The notes under the pieces were generated by a model, which had not been told where the DNA came from, searched no databases, and was given only the letters and a program-made list of their open reading frames with translations. A program made the translations under genes and the position numbers. A stretch of 64,000 bases of DNA from Pseudoalteromonas arctica. GTDB lineage: Bacteria; Pseudomonadota; Gammaproteobacteria; Enterobacterales; Alteromonadaceae. Positions 27,449-36,598 of the stretch are shown in pieces. The first letter of the stretch is position 1, and every line of letters begins with the position of its first letter. The DNA lies in NCBI RefSeq assembly GCF_012927645.1, contig NZ_JABBMT010000011.1:57518-121517 (forward strand). Direction: 5' to 3'.

Positions 27449-27622
27449 TTAACAAGCTCTGCGGCAATAAACTATTGCTTTTTCACTCTCTCTTGCGGTG
27501 TCATCACTGCTGCGTTTGTTACTTTTAGCTGGGCAACCAACCGCTGCTAAACATGCAGTTAGTGCAATATATAAAATAGTTTTATTAGCCTCAACAATGA
27601 GCCTACTGTTAAGCAGGCTCAT
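27449..27622 (-). CDS. Possible 57-residue lipoprotein
   Basis: It has a start codon 9 bases after the TonB receptor stop. The reading frame gives a hydrophobic segment (TILYIALTACLAAVGC) with an AAVGC lipobox, then a polar tail with Lys, Ser, Asp and Arg, ending YCRRAC. AAGG overlapping the receptor stop codon could serve as SD. The ATG lies inside a hairpin (ATGAGCCT...AGGCTCAT) that might be the receptor's terminator, which weakens the case. It would be an entericidin-like small lipoprotein. Confidence 0.4.
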   Translation of the reverse strand: MSLLNSRLIVEANKTILYIALTACLAAVGCPAKSNKRSSDDTARESEKAIVYCRRAC

Positions 27623-27631
27623 ATCTTTACC

Positions 27632-30403
27632 TTAAAAAGAAGAAAGCGTAAAACCTAGTTCAAATGTACGGCCGTAAGATTCGTACTGGTAGTTGTAACG
27701 TTTTTCGCCGTGGTACAAGTACATTGGCTCATCTGTTAGGTTAGTGGCATTGAAATACACATTCATATTATCGTTGAAATAGTATTTGCTGCTAAAGTCC
27801 AGCTGCATGTGGCTATCTTCATAAACCGCCATATCAGCATCATCAAACTGGAAGCTCTCACTCTTATATGATGCGCTTAAACGAGTGCTAATAGCATGAT
27901 TTTCAAAACCCACAATGATATTTGCTACTGTGTCTGCTTGGTTTGGTAATTTTTCATCCGCATCAATAAAGGTTCCGTTTGCACCAAGCACAAATCCTGA
28001 TTTAAAGGTTTTGTTCCAGTTTAACTCGATCCCCGTTAGTGACGCTTTACCGCCATTAACCATTTGCACAACTTCGTCAAAACCATCCCAATCACCGTTA
28101 TCTTGTACTTCTTGCTGAATAATAAAGTTGTCGATGTCTTTATAGAAAACACCAGCAGATAACACCCCAATTGAACCAGGGTAATATTCAATTGATGCGT
28201 CTAAGTTCATTGATTCATACGGGTCTAGATCTGGATTGCCAACTTCAGCTTTACGTTCTGTAACCATTACGCCTTCATCTTCAACTGTTTCAGTTTCAAT
28301 TAATTGGTAAGCGGCTGAATCGCTAAAGGTTGGCCGCGCGATGGTATTGGTGTAGGCAAAACGCGTTACCAATTTATCGCTGATGTTATAGCGTAAATTT
28401 AAACTTGGTAAAAAGTAGTCATAATCTTTACTTACTTGCCAAGGCGTGGTGGTAACCGTCTCTGTATCACTTACTTTATCAACTACTAAGTTAACTTGGT
28501 TACCTTGCGTTTCAAACTTAGTTCCTTCATAACGCACACCCGCGACAACATGTAACTTATCTATATCCATGCTGACCATCGCATAAGCGGCGGTAATATC
28601 TTCATTACTGACATAACTTTGGCCATCAGACTCAATTTGCGACTCATTACTATTGAAAGCAAACGCTTCTTTATTTTTTCTCACAAAGGCTTGAATCGCG
28701 TCGCGATCAAGGCCCGGTCCAAAACTTCCCAAATCAAAGTCAGGTGCAGGCGCTGCAAAGTCACTACCAAGAGCACCTAAAAAGTCGCCATCATAAATAG
28801 CAACGTTTACATCATTACGTTTTTCGCGATTTTGATGTTTAAAACCAAACTTAAATTCGCCATTATTATTTTGCCATACAAAATCACGGCTGAAGTCGAG
28901 TTTTAAGCTAAGCGCTTCATCTTCACTAAGGTTTTTGGCTGCTTCAATTTTATCCATCTCAAACAGGCTTAAATCGTGAGCATTAGTCGATTGGCTTAAT
29001 AATGGTGTGTCAACGCGTGCAAGGTAGCCCATATCAATATCTTTACCAGCAAAGGTCACATCTAAGCGGTTTGGCTCTTTTTCTGCTGATTTAGAATAAC
29101 CAACATTATATTCAACAAACCAATTATCTAATTGATTTTCACCACCGAGTACCAGTGAAAGAATGCTTTGTTCTTCATAACGGTCTTTGGTATCGCGGTC
29201 CATTTCTGCACCACTAAAGTTTGCACCGCTCTCGTTGCTATCTAATAGTTTGCCATCGCTAAACTTATACTCATTACGTTGGCGATACTCATCATCAGAA
29301 AAAGCACTATATAGCGTGCGTAAATAATATTTAGCAGTGGCACCGCTGTGTAAGTCTAAATTAAGTGCTGCACCTAAACGCTCACGGGTAATTTGATAGT
29401 GGCGTTGCTCAATTTCTTCCGCACCAAATAGTGAGACCTTGTCGCCGGTTGCTGCATCTTCAACATCAAATTCACTCCAACCACCGTCGGTCTCCATATT
29501 ACGTGAACCAAAATCACGCTTAAACCACGATATTGCCGTTGCTACACCAAGATCAAGGTCACCATCAAGTTCATAAACATTGGTGTAACTACCTGAAAGC
29601 TTAGGGCTAGTTTTTGACTCTAGTTCGTTATAGGAGCCCTGTGCAGTAAAACTATAGCTCTCACCTGCTTTATCAAAGGCACTCAAGCTTTTTACTTCAA
29701 CAGAGCCACCAATAGCACTGGCATCCATGTCTGGGGTAACTGTTTTACTTACTTCTAAACTTTGAATTAGTTCACTTGGCAATACATCCATTGCCACAGA
29801 GCGAACACCCGCCTCAGGCGACGGCACATTTAAGCCATTAACCGTAACGTTGTTTAAATTAGGATCAATACCGCGAATACCAACAAACCGCCCTTCACCT
29901 TGGTCGCGAGCGATAAAAATACCCGGTAAACGCTGTAATGCTTCTGCTGCGTTTTGATCAGGGAACTGGCCAATCGAGTCAGCACTGACTACCGATTTTA
30001 AATTAGTAGCGTTTTTTTGACGATTAATTGCGCCTGCTTGACCGGCACTTTGGCCATAAACAATGATATTGTCGATGGCGTCTTGTTGCGCACCAATAAT
30101 AATTTGCTGGGTGAAAACTTGTGAATCAACCACCGTAATTTTTTGTTCTACCGATGCTGCACCAATGTAGTCAACCACTAGGGTGTAATCACCCGCTGGT
30201 AACTTATTAAATGAGAAAGAACCATCGCGGTTACTTACCGTATTTAAGTTTAGCTCTTTAACCGATACTTTCGCGCCGCCAAAATACACACTTTGGCTGG
30301 CATCAGTGATGCGACCTTGCACACGACCATCCGCTAAGGCTGGGGTCGCATATAAAATACCACAACACGCTAATGCAATACTCGATTTGATAAAAGGATT
30401 CAT
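27632..30403 (-). CDS. TonB-dependent receptor with N-terminal carboxypeptidase-regulatory-like domain
   Basis: About 923 residues. A signal peptide comes first (SSIALACCGILYATPALA), then a carboxypeptidase-D-regulatory-like domain (RVQGRITDASQSVYFGGAKV...), a TonB box-like DNIIVYG, a plug (IGQFPDQNAAEALQRLPGI; GRFVGIRGIDPNLNNVTVNG) and a beta-barrel with a C-terminal aromatic residue (TLSSF). This matches the TIGR01782-like receptors of marine bacteria, often specific for carbohydrates or other large ligands; the ligand here is unknown. The start at ATG 30403 has an AAGAGAAC SD; the open frame further upstream has no SD. It is divergent from the GGDEF/AraC pair. Confidence 0.88.
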   Translation of the reverse strand: MNPFIKSSIALACCGILYATPALADGRVQGRITDASQSVYFGGAKVSVKELNLNTVSNRDGSFSFNKLPAGDYTLVVDYIGAASVEQKITVVDSQVFTQQIIIGAQQDAIDNIIVYGQSAGQAGAINRQKNATNLKSVVSADSIGQFPDQNAAEALQRLPGIFIARDQGEGRFVGIRGIDPNLNNVTVNGLNVPSPEAGVRSVAMDVLPSELIQSLEVSKTVTPDMDASAIGGSVEVKSLSAFDKAGESYSFTAQGSYNELESKTSPKLSGSYTNVYELDGDLDLGVATAISWFKRDFGSRNMETDGGWSEFDVEDAATGDKVSLFGAEEIEQRHYQITRERLGAALNLDLHSGATAKYYLRTLYSAFSDDEYRQRNEYKFSDGKLLDSNESGANFSGAEMDRDTKDRYEEQSILSLVLGGENQLDNWFVEYNVGYSKSAEKEPNRLDVTFAGKDIDMGYLARVDTPLLSQSTNAHDLSLFEMDKIEAAKNLSEDEALSLKLDFSRDFVWQNNNGEFKFGFKHQNREKRNDVNVAIYDGDFLGALGSDFAAPAPDFDLGSFGPGLDRDAIQAFVRKNKEAFAFNSNESQIESDGQSYVSNEDITAAYAMVSMDIDKLHVVAGVRYEGTKFETQGNQVNLVVDKVSDTETVTTTPWQVSKDYDYFLPSLNLRYNISDKLVTRFAYTNTIARPTFSDSAAYQLIETETVEDEGVMVTERKAEVGNPDLDPYESMNLDASIEYYPGSIGVLSAGVFYKDIDNFIIQQEVQDNGDWDGFDEVVQMVNGGKASLTGIELNWNKTFKSGFVLGANGTFIDADEKLPNQADTVANIIVGFENHAISTRLSASYKSESFQFDDADMAVYEDSHMQLDFSSKYYFNDNMNVYFNATNLTDEPMYLYHGEKRYNYQYESYGRTFELGFTLSSF

Positions 30404-30739
30404 AATTGTTCTCTTGGTTGCTGCTAATGATTTTGATTGTTTACTTGGCCACACTTGGCTCGCTGCAACACCCTAAGCGGCAATCATGAAAAAAATATGT
30501 CAGTACCCATTACACCCCAGATAATTAACCGTTGTAAGCGCATTTTTAGCCGTTAAATACGGTGAAATGAGCTAATTTGACCCCCTGCTTTTATGGTTTT
30601 TCAATTCAAAAATCAACAATAATCCGTTTAAAAAGTTGCCACCGTAAAAAATATGTCATCACTGTGAGCTAATCTGACCCTAGTGGTGTGTAAGCTGTTT
30701 GCTTATTCTGCCTATTAAATATGACCTATTGAGCTGACA
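30404..30739. promoter_or_regulatory. Divergent control region with two pairs of direct repeats
   Basis: A 336-bp region between the TonB receptor and the GGDEF gene. GAGCTAATTTGACCC (30569-30583) recurs as GAGCTAATCTGACCC (30666-30680). AAAAAATATGTCA (30490-30502) recurs at 30646-30658. The order of the two motifs is kept. Direct repeats fit AraC-type binding sites, but the binder is not shown. Confidence 0.5.
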
Positions 30740-31660
30740 ATGAATTTATCGTTTTTAAAATTACATCGTTCTTTACTGCTTATCTTAGTGGTGATGTTAA
30801 CCAGCGTATTAACCCTGACTCTTAGCTACGGTCACTACAAAGGCCATAGCCAGATCGATTGGTTTGATGTAGGTGGCGAAGGCGGTATTACTGCCATAAC
30901 CCTGCTGTGGATCTTTTTTATTCTATTAAGTAGACCTAAGGGACGAGTAACTAACTTATTATTCTCAGGCCTTGCGTTTATGAACCTATCGATGACCCTC
31001 GATTTTATTGATGAGTTTGTATATTACAGCGATGAACAAGCCTGGCTCAGTACCATTGAATCCATTCCCGCACCATTTGGGATGATTTTAATGACCATGG
31101 CTTTGTATCATTGGCACCAAGAGCAAATGACCATTAATCAACAATTACGTAATCGCGAGCGCTTTTATCGAGAACATCAACTCAGTGATGCTATCAGCGG
31201 CCTAGCTAGCGCCGATTATATGAAAAGCCAGATCAACCGCGAGCTAAATTTGCTCCATCATAGCCTGCATGGATTTTCATTACTGATGTTAGATATTGCT
31301 CAGTTTGATCGCTTTAATCGCCAATTTGGTGATGCCGAAGGTAATAAGCTGTTACAAGAGTTTGCTCAAGTGATCACCTTGAATGTACGTGAGCAAGATT
31401 TAGTCTGCCGTTACGCCAGTGATTGCTTTATAGTCATGTTACCCAATACCGAACTCGCTGTCGCAGAGCAGCTAAGCATGTCGCTAGTCAGTGCTTTAGA
31501 AGCATTTTCGTTTAATAGCAGCGACAAAGCAGTAACCTATAAACAAAAAGTACACACTAGTTTAGTAGCCGCAACGCACCGTGATTCTACCTCAGGTTTA
31601 CTCAGTCAATTGCATCAAAAATTATTAATGAACAAAAGCTTACATGGAAATACCGCGTGA
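30740..31660 (+). CDS. Membrane protein with degenerate GGDEF domain
   Basis: 306 residues. Hydrophobic segments lie near 11-30, 48-64, 71-90 and 110-125, followed by a GGDEF-like domain from about 145. The signature loop reads ASDCF at 226-230 instead of GGDEF, although the metal/GTP part (LLMLDIAQFDRFNRQFGD) is kept. So it probably cannot make cyclic-di-GMP and may instead bind a nucleotide or signal to a partner. Its stop overlaps the GTG start of the AraC regulator gene by 4 bp, implying translational coupling and a shared job, perhaps membrane sensing linked to transcription. Confidence 0.8.
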   Translation: MNLSFLKLHRSLLLILVVMLTSVLTLTLSYGHYKGHSQIDWFDVGGEGGITAITLLWIFFILLSRPKGRVTNLLFSGLAFMNLSMTLDFIDEFVYYSDEQAWLSTIESIPAPFGMILMTMALYHWHQEQMTINQQLRNRERFYREHQLSDAISGLASADYMKSQINRELNLLHHSLHGFSLLMLDIAQFDRFNRQFGDAEGNKLLQEFAQVITLNVREQDLVCRYASDCFIVMLPNTELAVAEQLSMSLVSALEAFSFNSSDKAVTYKQKVHTSLVAATHRDSTSGLLSQLHQKLLMNKSLHGNTA

Positions 31661-32682
31661 GTGCATGCCTTAGCAACAGCAGTTATATCGACTCTCCTTA
31701 TCAAGGTTTACAGTCATGGGCGGCGCAATTAGTTGATTTAGCTAAACACCGAGGAGTACACCCTGATAAATTACTCAAAGGGACTCGATTATTTTATCAA
31801 GATTTTGCCGCAGGAAAAGCCTCGATCAGTGTTGAGCAATTTTATCGATTACAAGAAAACTGTCGTCAATTTGATAATCAACACCAACTCAGTTTTTTAC
31901 TAGGGCGAAAACTACTTAATCACAATCCGTTATATAGCGCATTTTCTCAAGCAGAAAGTTTACGCACACTACAAAAACTACTCACTCGCACTCCTTTACA
32001 TGGCTTTAACTTATTTAATGCCGAACATAAATATCACCAAGGCCGCCATTACTTCATTATCAACCTCAGCTTTGGGGCAATAAATGCAGCCGTAGAACAA
32101 TTTTGCTGCGAATTATTTGCCAGTTTTATCGCTGCAACATGTAAATGGCGAATAGGTAATAACAGCGATTTATGTTTTTCGTTTCCCTATGCGCAGCCCA
32201 CACACATAGAGCAATATCAAACTAACCTACAAGCCAACTGCAAGTTTTCACAACAATTATTTATGGTCAGTATTAGTAATGAACTCTATAACAAACACTT
32301 AATAGATAGCTGTCCGAGCCTATTGCAGCAATCATTAGCAACCATACAGCAGCACCCCTTACCCGCTACGCCTTGGCTGCAATTAGTGCGCAATCATATT
32401 AGTGCTCAACCGCAACAAAACCTCGAAACAGTTGCCCAGTGTTTTGCTATGAGCCCCGCCACTTTTAAGCGAAAACTAAAACAACATCATACTCGTTTTA
32501 GCGCCTTGCAAGATTCTATCAATCGCCAAACCGCGGTGTTTAATATCGCCACGTTAGCGCAAAGTAACGAAACCCTAGCTGGCGAACTTAACTTTAGCGA
32601 CTTAACTAACTTTCGCCGCGCATTTAAACGCTGGACAGGAACGACTCCCTCACAGCTGAGAGAATTGATTAACGAACATTAA
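31657..32682 (+). CDS. AraC-family transcriptional regulator
   Basis: 341 residues. An N-terminal ligand domain like the arabinose-binding-like domain of OruR-type regulators (residues about 20-200) is followed by two helix-turn-helix motifs near the C-terminus (LETVAQCFAMSPATFKRKLK and LNFSDLTNFRRAFKRWTG), which is the AraC signature. Translation starts at GTG 31657 within the end of the GGDEF gene (GTGA overlap). Likely targets include the divergent TonB receptor or its own promoter, where direct repeats are seen. The inducer is unknown. Confidence 0.85.
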   Translation: MSACLSNSSYIDSPYQGLQSWAAQLVDLAKHRGVHPDKLLKGTRLFYQDFAAGKASISVEQFYRLQENCRQFDNQHQLSFLLGRKLLNHNPLYSAFSQAESLRTLQKLLTRTPLHGFNLFNAEHKYHQGRHYFIINLSFGAINAAVEQFCCELFASFIAATCKWRIGNNSDLCFSFPYAQPTHIEQYQTNLQANCKFSQQLFMVSISNELYNKHLIDSCPSLLQQSLATIQQHPLPATPWLQLVRNHISAQPQQNLETVAQCFAMSPATFKRKLKQHHTRFSALQDSINRQTAVFNIATLAQSNETLAGELNFSDLTNFRRAFKRWTGTTPSQLRELINEH

Positions 32683-32750
32683 GTTAACACTTGTAATTAA
32701 AGTCCCGAAAATGTACCTTATTAATTGAAATATCGAAATAAGGAAGATCG

Positions 32751-33320
32751 ATGCAGGCATCATTAGAAGATCTAATCAATGGCTGGCAAAATGGTTGCCC
32801 GCAAAGTGCTGATGAACTTAAAGCTCGGCTTTACTACCACCTGAAACAAGTTTGTCATGTACATTTAGAAGGTTACCGTAATGAAATCGATTCAACCTAT
32901 GTATTGCAGCACTTACCGCATACTGGATCGCTACTACATCAGTCACTTATTGAGTTAATTCCGCCACAACAAAGCATTAATCACCAAACACAATTTAATA
33001 CTTATTTAAGTGTATTTATCCGTAATATTTTACGCGATGAAATTCGCAAGTTTCAAACTCTCAAACGCACTCCTAACGCAGAAAAAATCCAGCAACAAAA
33101 CGATCAACTAAAACACCAAGAGGATTTTTTAGCATTAGATAGCGCACTAAATCATCTAGAAAAAAATCATCCGCAAAAAGCGCAAATATTCTCTCAACAT
33201 TACTTTTTGGGCCTAGATACTAAAGTGCTAGCTAAACAATTCAAGGTATCACTTGCTACTATTTATCGCGAGTTAGATGCTGCTAAAGCGTTTTTAAAAG
33301 TGTGTATTCAAACAAATTAA
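32751..33320 (+). CDS. ECF-type RNA polymerase sigma factor (Sigma70_ECF/ECF43-like)
   Basis: 189 residues. The sigma 2-like part (RNILRDEIRKFQTLKRT resembles region 2.4) and sigma 4-like part (VLAKQFKVSLATIYRELDAAKAFL) are both present. The segment HTGSLLHQSLIEL occupies the region 2.2 position, where relatives usually have a TALVHEAYLRL pattern; here the Glu is a Gln. The neighbouring gene, 8 bp downstream, is a Ser/Thr kinase, as in ECF43-type sigma factors activated by kinase phosphorylation. SD AAGGAAG. No anti-sigma gene is present. The regulon is unknown; two lipoprotein genes in this region are candidates. Confidence 0.8.
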   Translation: MQASLEDLINGWQNGCPQSADELKARLYYHLKQVCHVHLEGYRNEIDSTYVLQHLPHTGSLLHQSLIELIPPQQSINHQTQFNTYLSVFIRNILRDEIRKFQTLKRTPNAEKIQQQNDQLKHQEDFLALDSALNHLEKNHPQKAQIFSQHYFLGLDTKVLAKQFKVSLATIYRELDAAKAFLKVCIQTN

Positions 33321-33328
33321 GATAATTC

Positions 33329-36300
33329 ATGAATCAATTTAAAGACGCGCTTTCGTGTTTTGAACACTTACTTACACACCATGCCAACGACTTAACCTCA
33401 GGATTGCTGCAATTACAACTATCTGATGAACAACTCATCATTGAAGTGAAGCAATTAATCAATGCACATAAAAGTAATGATCAAAGCTCATTGTTTAATG
33501 ACTTATTACATGACCAATTAAATTTACTTACTGATGATCATCTGCTTTTACAACTGCAAGGCAGCGAAATAAGCCACTTTAGGTTAGAGCAATTAATTGG
33601 TTATGGGGGAATGGGTGCAGTTTACTTGGCGACTAGAAATGATGGCCAGTTAAATCAAAAGGTAGCGATTAAGTTATTTTATCCATCCATTGTACAATTA
33701 CATGGACAAAAACATGTTTTACAAGAAGCACAATATCTTGCCAAATTATCACATCCTAATATAGCTAGCGTATTAGATGTCGGTAAATGCAGTGTTGGCA
33801 CCTACATCATCATGCAATATATAGACGGTGATACATTAATTAACTACTCAAAAACCCTATCGCAAAAAGTAAGGTTAGAGGTATTTCAAAAAGTATGTGA
33901 TGCCGTTGAGTATGCTCATCAAAATAGGGTGATCCATGCAGATTTAAAGCCTTCAAATATCTTAGTAGATAACAATGGTGAACCTAAACTTGTTGATTTT
34001 GGTGTTGCACGTTCCAGTTCCATGAATCATGAAATACCTTTACATAACGCATATATAAAAGCGCTTAGTCACGAGTTTGCAAGCCCAGAACAACTGGCTG
34101 GTAAAAGCTTAACAACCCAAGCAGATATCTATAGTCTCGGCCGTATTTTAGAAAAACTACTTATACAACCTATTAGTACAGAGCTTCAAGAAATCATCAA
34201 TAAATCACTGGCGCAACTACCACAGCAACGCTTTGCCTCAGCAGATACATTGAAACAAAATATCGCCACTTATCTGGCGCATCGTCCATTACTTTGGTTT
34301 AAACACTCAAAAACATATATATTAGGTAAGTTTATAAGACGATCCCCTCTTACTGCTGCTTTAATAACCTCAACGATCGCTTTATTGAGTGTGGCCTGTA
34401 TTAGTTTATTTCTTTATCAAGATGAACAAAAGCAAGCCGCAAAGCAACAGTATGAACTGCTCAACTTTTATCAAGATTTACTAATTAGTAGCACACCGCT
34501 AGCGCCGCAAGGTGCAAAACTGTCGGTATCGGCCTTGTTACTTGCTGGTGTTGAACAAGTAAAGCAGAGTCAATTAAGCCCAAAAAACCAACAAAGCGTA
34601 CTCTTAACCGTTGCCCAAAGCTTATACTTGCATGGAAATTTTACAGCAGCTTTAGATATATTGGCGTTGTGCGATAGTTCGATTGACATGCAAATATTTA
34701 AAATTAAAAGTTTAATTAAATTAAATCAACAACAAAAAACACGAATTCTTTGGCAAAAACTATCGCAGCAAAACCCTCAAAACAGCAACATTAAATTGCT
34801 TGGTTGGCTTACTAAAGATAGCTATTTAGCTGGTGACATACAGCAGATCAAAATAGCTTTTCAAAATAGCGATGCATCCGAACTAAAGCTGGAATTATTA
34901 ATACATATTTTTACTCATCGTGATAATCACCCTATACTCAGCCGTCAATTGATTCTCGAGAATGAAAATACGACAGCAACGTCTGCCTCGAAAAAAGCAT
35001 GGCAATCGTTAATGAAAAGCAGCCGACTGATAGAAGATAATCAAATAGACCAAGCAATTAAGTTACTAGACTCAACATTAAAAAATGCTGCGAATAACTA
35101 CCACCCACTACATTGTGAGCTCGCAAAATTAAACCATTTTGCGGCAAATTTATATGCTCAAGCAGGTGCACAACTTGCGCAAGAACAAGCCCTGAATAAA
35201 GCCATGTTTATCTATCAACAGCTACTCCCAAACTTTGAACATGAACTTAGTACTGTACTATATGAGCAATATCAATATTACTTAAAAGAACGTGATTATT
35301 TGCAAGCAAATAACTTTTTAAATAAACAGCTACTACATTGTTCGACAAGTGATCAAAAATGCATGAAGGCGCATTATGAAAGTACCATGCTAGGTTTAAG
35401 TTTGCGTAAGTACTCACAAACCTTAAAGAATGCAGAGCTATGGCTTGCCAATGGTACACAACAATCAAGCCAATATTACGATATCACCTTAGCAAAATAC
35501 ACAGCGCAATATGAACAAAATACACTGAATAAAACAGCATTATTTGATATTGACCTAACACAACTAAGCAAGCAACAGCAAGTTCAATGGTTAGAGCTTG
35601 TGATAAAAACAAATATGTTTAATACTTTAACTTCACAGCAAATGCAGCAGCTCATTGTTTATGCTAAATCAAACTCTCCCTTGGCATTTGAATTAATAGC
35701 GACTATTAATAAGCTAAACAATAATCCACACACACAGTGGTTAGCACAACTCGAAAAGCAAAACCATATATCACACTCCACAAAGAACCAATTTAGCCCT
35801 GCCAGAGATATCAACGCGATAAGTGGAACAAAGCGAGTTAGCTCGATCACGACCCCTAAACATGCAAGCCAACTAAAAATAGGCTCTGAATTTACGATTG
35901 AATGGGATAGCAAACGATTAATTGGCAATACGATAAGTGTATTAGTCAATCATACCGTCAACTATAAAGTTAACAGCTTTGATGATTTTAATAATTTGAA
36001 GAAAATTGATTGGCACCCAGCGGCAACTAATTTAAAAAACACGGGAATAGCCCAAATTGACCCTTATCATTTTATGGCCAATGGCACAAATCGCTTTAAA
36101 CTTATGCTCATCAGCGATTTAGGCTATTGGAGCCTATCTGATGGTTTATTTAGTATTGCTTCAGGTAAAACTGTTGATAATGGTTTAGAGCACTTTTTAC
36201 TAAAAGACAAATTGGTTACAACTATTATCACACCTAAAGCCCTTGATATTTACCCTGTAGGTCAGCAAAAAACGATAACCTGGAACGCCAATAAACTCTA

Positions 36301-36553
36301 CGGACAAACCGTTGCTATGTATGTTCTGCATGATGACTCTCGCGGAATTGGCGATAAGCAACAAGTGGATTTAAATATCGTCAACAATAGACGCTGGTAT
36401 CAGTTTGCTGAAGAACTGCCAAATACAGGAGAGTTTAAGTTAGACCCTGCACTCTTTAATGGCCGAGGTAATAATTATAAAATTTTAATCGTCTCTGATC
36501 TAGGTTACTGGAGTGTTTCTGATAAACGGTTCTCAGTGGTAAACCCGTTGTAA
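33329..36553 (+). CDS. Transmembrane Hanks-type Ser/Thr kinase with TPR-like and tandem beta-rich C-terminal domains
   Basis: 1074 residues. A short helical N-terminal part (1-80) precedes the kinase (about 85-310): glycine loop GYGGMG (91-96), VAIK (Lys115), Glu133, catalytic HADLKPSN (Asp205, Lys207) and DFG (223-225). The residue before the catalytic Asp is Ala, not Arg, so it is a non-RD kinase. A hydrophobic helix lies at about 340-363. Helical, TPR-like sequence runs to about 800, and two related modules follow (about 840-950 and 970-1074), each ending in a SDLGYWS motif and FSI/FSV. The tail is probably periplasmic and sensing; the kinase is cytoplasmic. It likely phosphorylates the ECF sigma factor. 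Confidence 0.85.
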   Translation: MNQFKDALSCFEHLLTHHANDLTSGLLQLQLSDEQLIIEVKQLINAHKSNDQSSLFNDLLHDQLNLLTDDHLLLQLQGSEISHFRLEQLIGYGGMGAVYLATRNDGQLNQKVAIKLFYPSIVQLHGQKHVLQEAQYLAKLSHPNIASVLDVGKCSVGTYIIMQYIDGDTLINYSKTLSQKVRLEVFQKVCDAVEYAHQNRVIHADLKPSNILVDNNGEPKLVDFGVARSSSMNHEIPLHNAYIKALSHEFASPEQLAGKSLTTQADIYSLGRILEKLLIQPISTELQEIINKSLAQLPQQRFASADTLKQNIATYLAHRPLLWFKHSKTYILGKFIRRSPLTAALITSTIALLSVACISLFLYQDEQKQAAKQQYELLNFYQDLLISSTPLAPQGAKLSVSALLLAGVEQVKQSQLSPKNQQSVLLTVAQSLYLHGNFTAALDILALCDSSIDMQIFKIKSLIKLNQQQKTRILWQKLSQQNPQNSNIKLLGWLTKDSYLAGDIQQIKIAFQNSDASELKLELLIHIFTHRDNHPILSRQLILENENTTATSASKKAWQSLMKSSRLIEDNQIDQAIKLLDSTLKNAANNYHPLHCELAKLNHFAANLYAQAGAQLAQEQALNKAMFIYQQLLPNFEHELSTVLYEQYQYYLKERDYLQANNFLNKQLLHCSTSDQKCMKAHYESTMLGLSLRKYSQTLKNAELWLANGTQQSSQYYDITLAKYTAQYEQNTLNKTALFDIDLTQLSKQQQVQWLELVIKTNMFNTLTSQQMQQLIVYAKSNSPLAFELIATINKLNNNPHTQWLAQLEKQNHISHSTKNQFSPARDINAISGTKRVSSITTPKHASQLKIGSEFTIEWDSKRLIGNTISVLVNHTVNYKVNSFDDFNNLKKIDWHPAATNLKNTGIAQIDPYHFMANGTNRFKLMLISDLGYWSLSDGLFSIASGKTVDNGLEHFLLKDKLVTTIITPKALDIYPVGQQKTITWNANKLYGQTVAMYVLHDDSRGIGDKQQVDLNIVNNRRWYQFAEELPNTGEFKLDPALFNGRGNNYKILIVSDLGYWSVSDKRFSVVNPL

Positions 36554-36560
36554 TTTTAGT

Positions 36561-36588
36561 TAAGCAGTCGCGCACTAGTGCGACTGCT
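36561..36588. terminator. Hairpin between the kinase gene and the PQQ-propeller gene
   Basis: A perfect 10-bp stem, AAGCAGTCGC paired with GCGACTGCTT, with an 8-base loop, between two convergent genes. No strong T tract on either side. Confidence 0.6.
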
Positions 36589-36598
36589 TGAATTAAGT

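Noticed and set aside
27600..27622. Intrinsic terminator of the TonB receptor gene
   Set aside because: The hairpin ATGAGCCT/AGGCTCAT has no T tract, so I left it uncalled; it remains an alternative to the small lipoprotein start.
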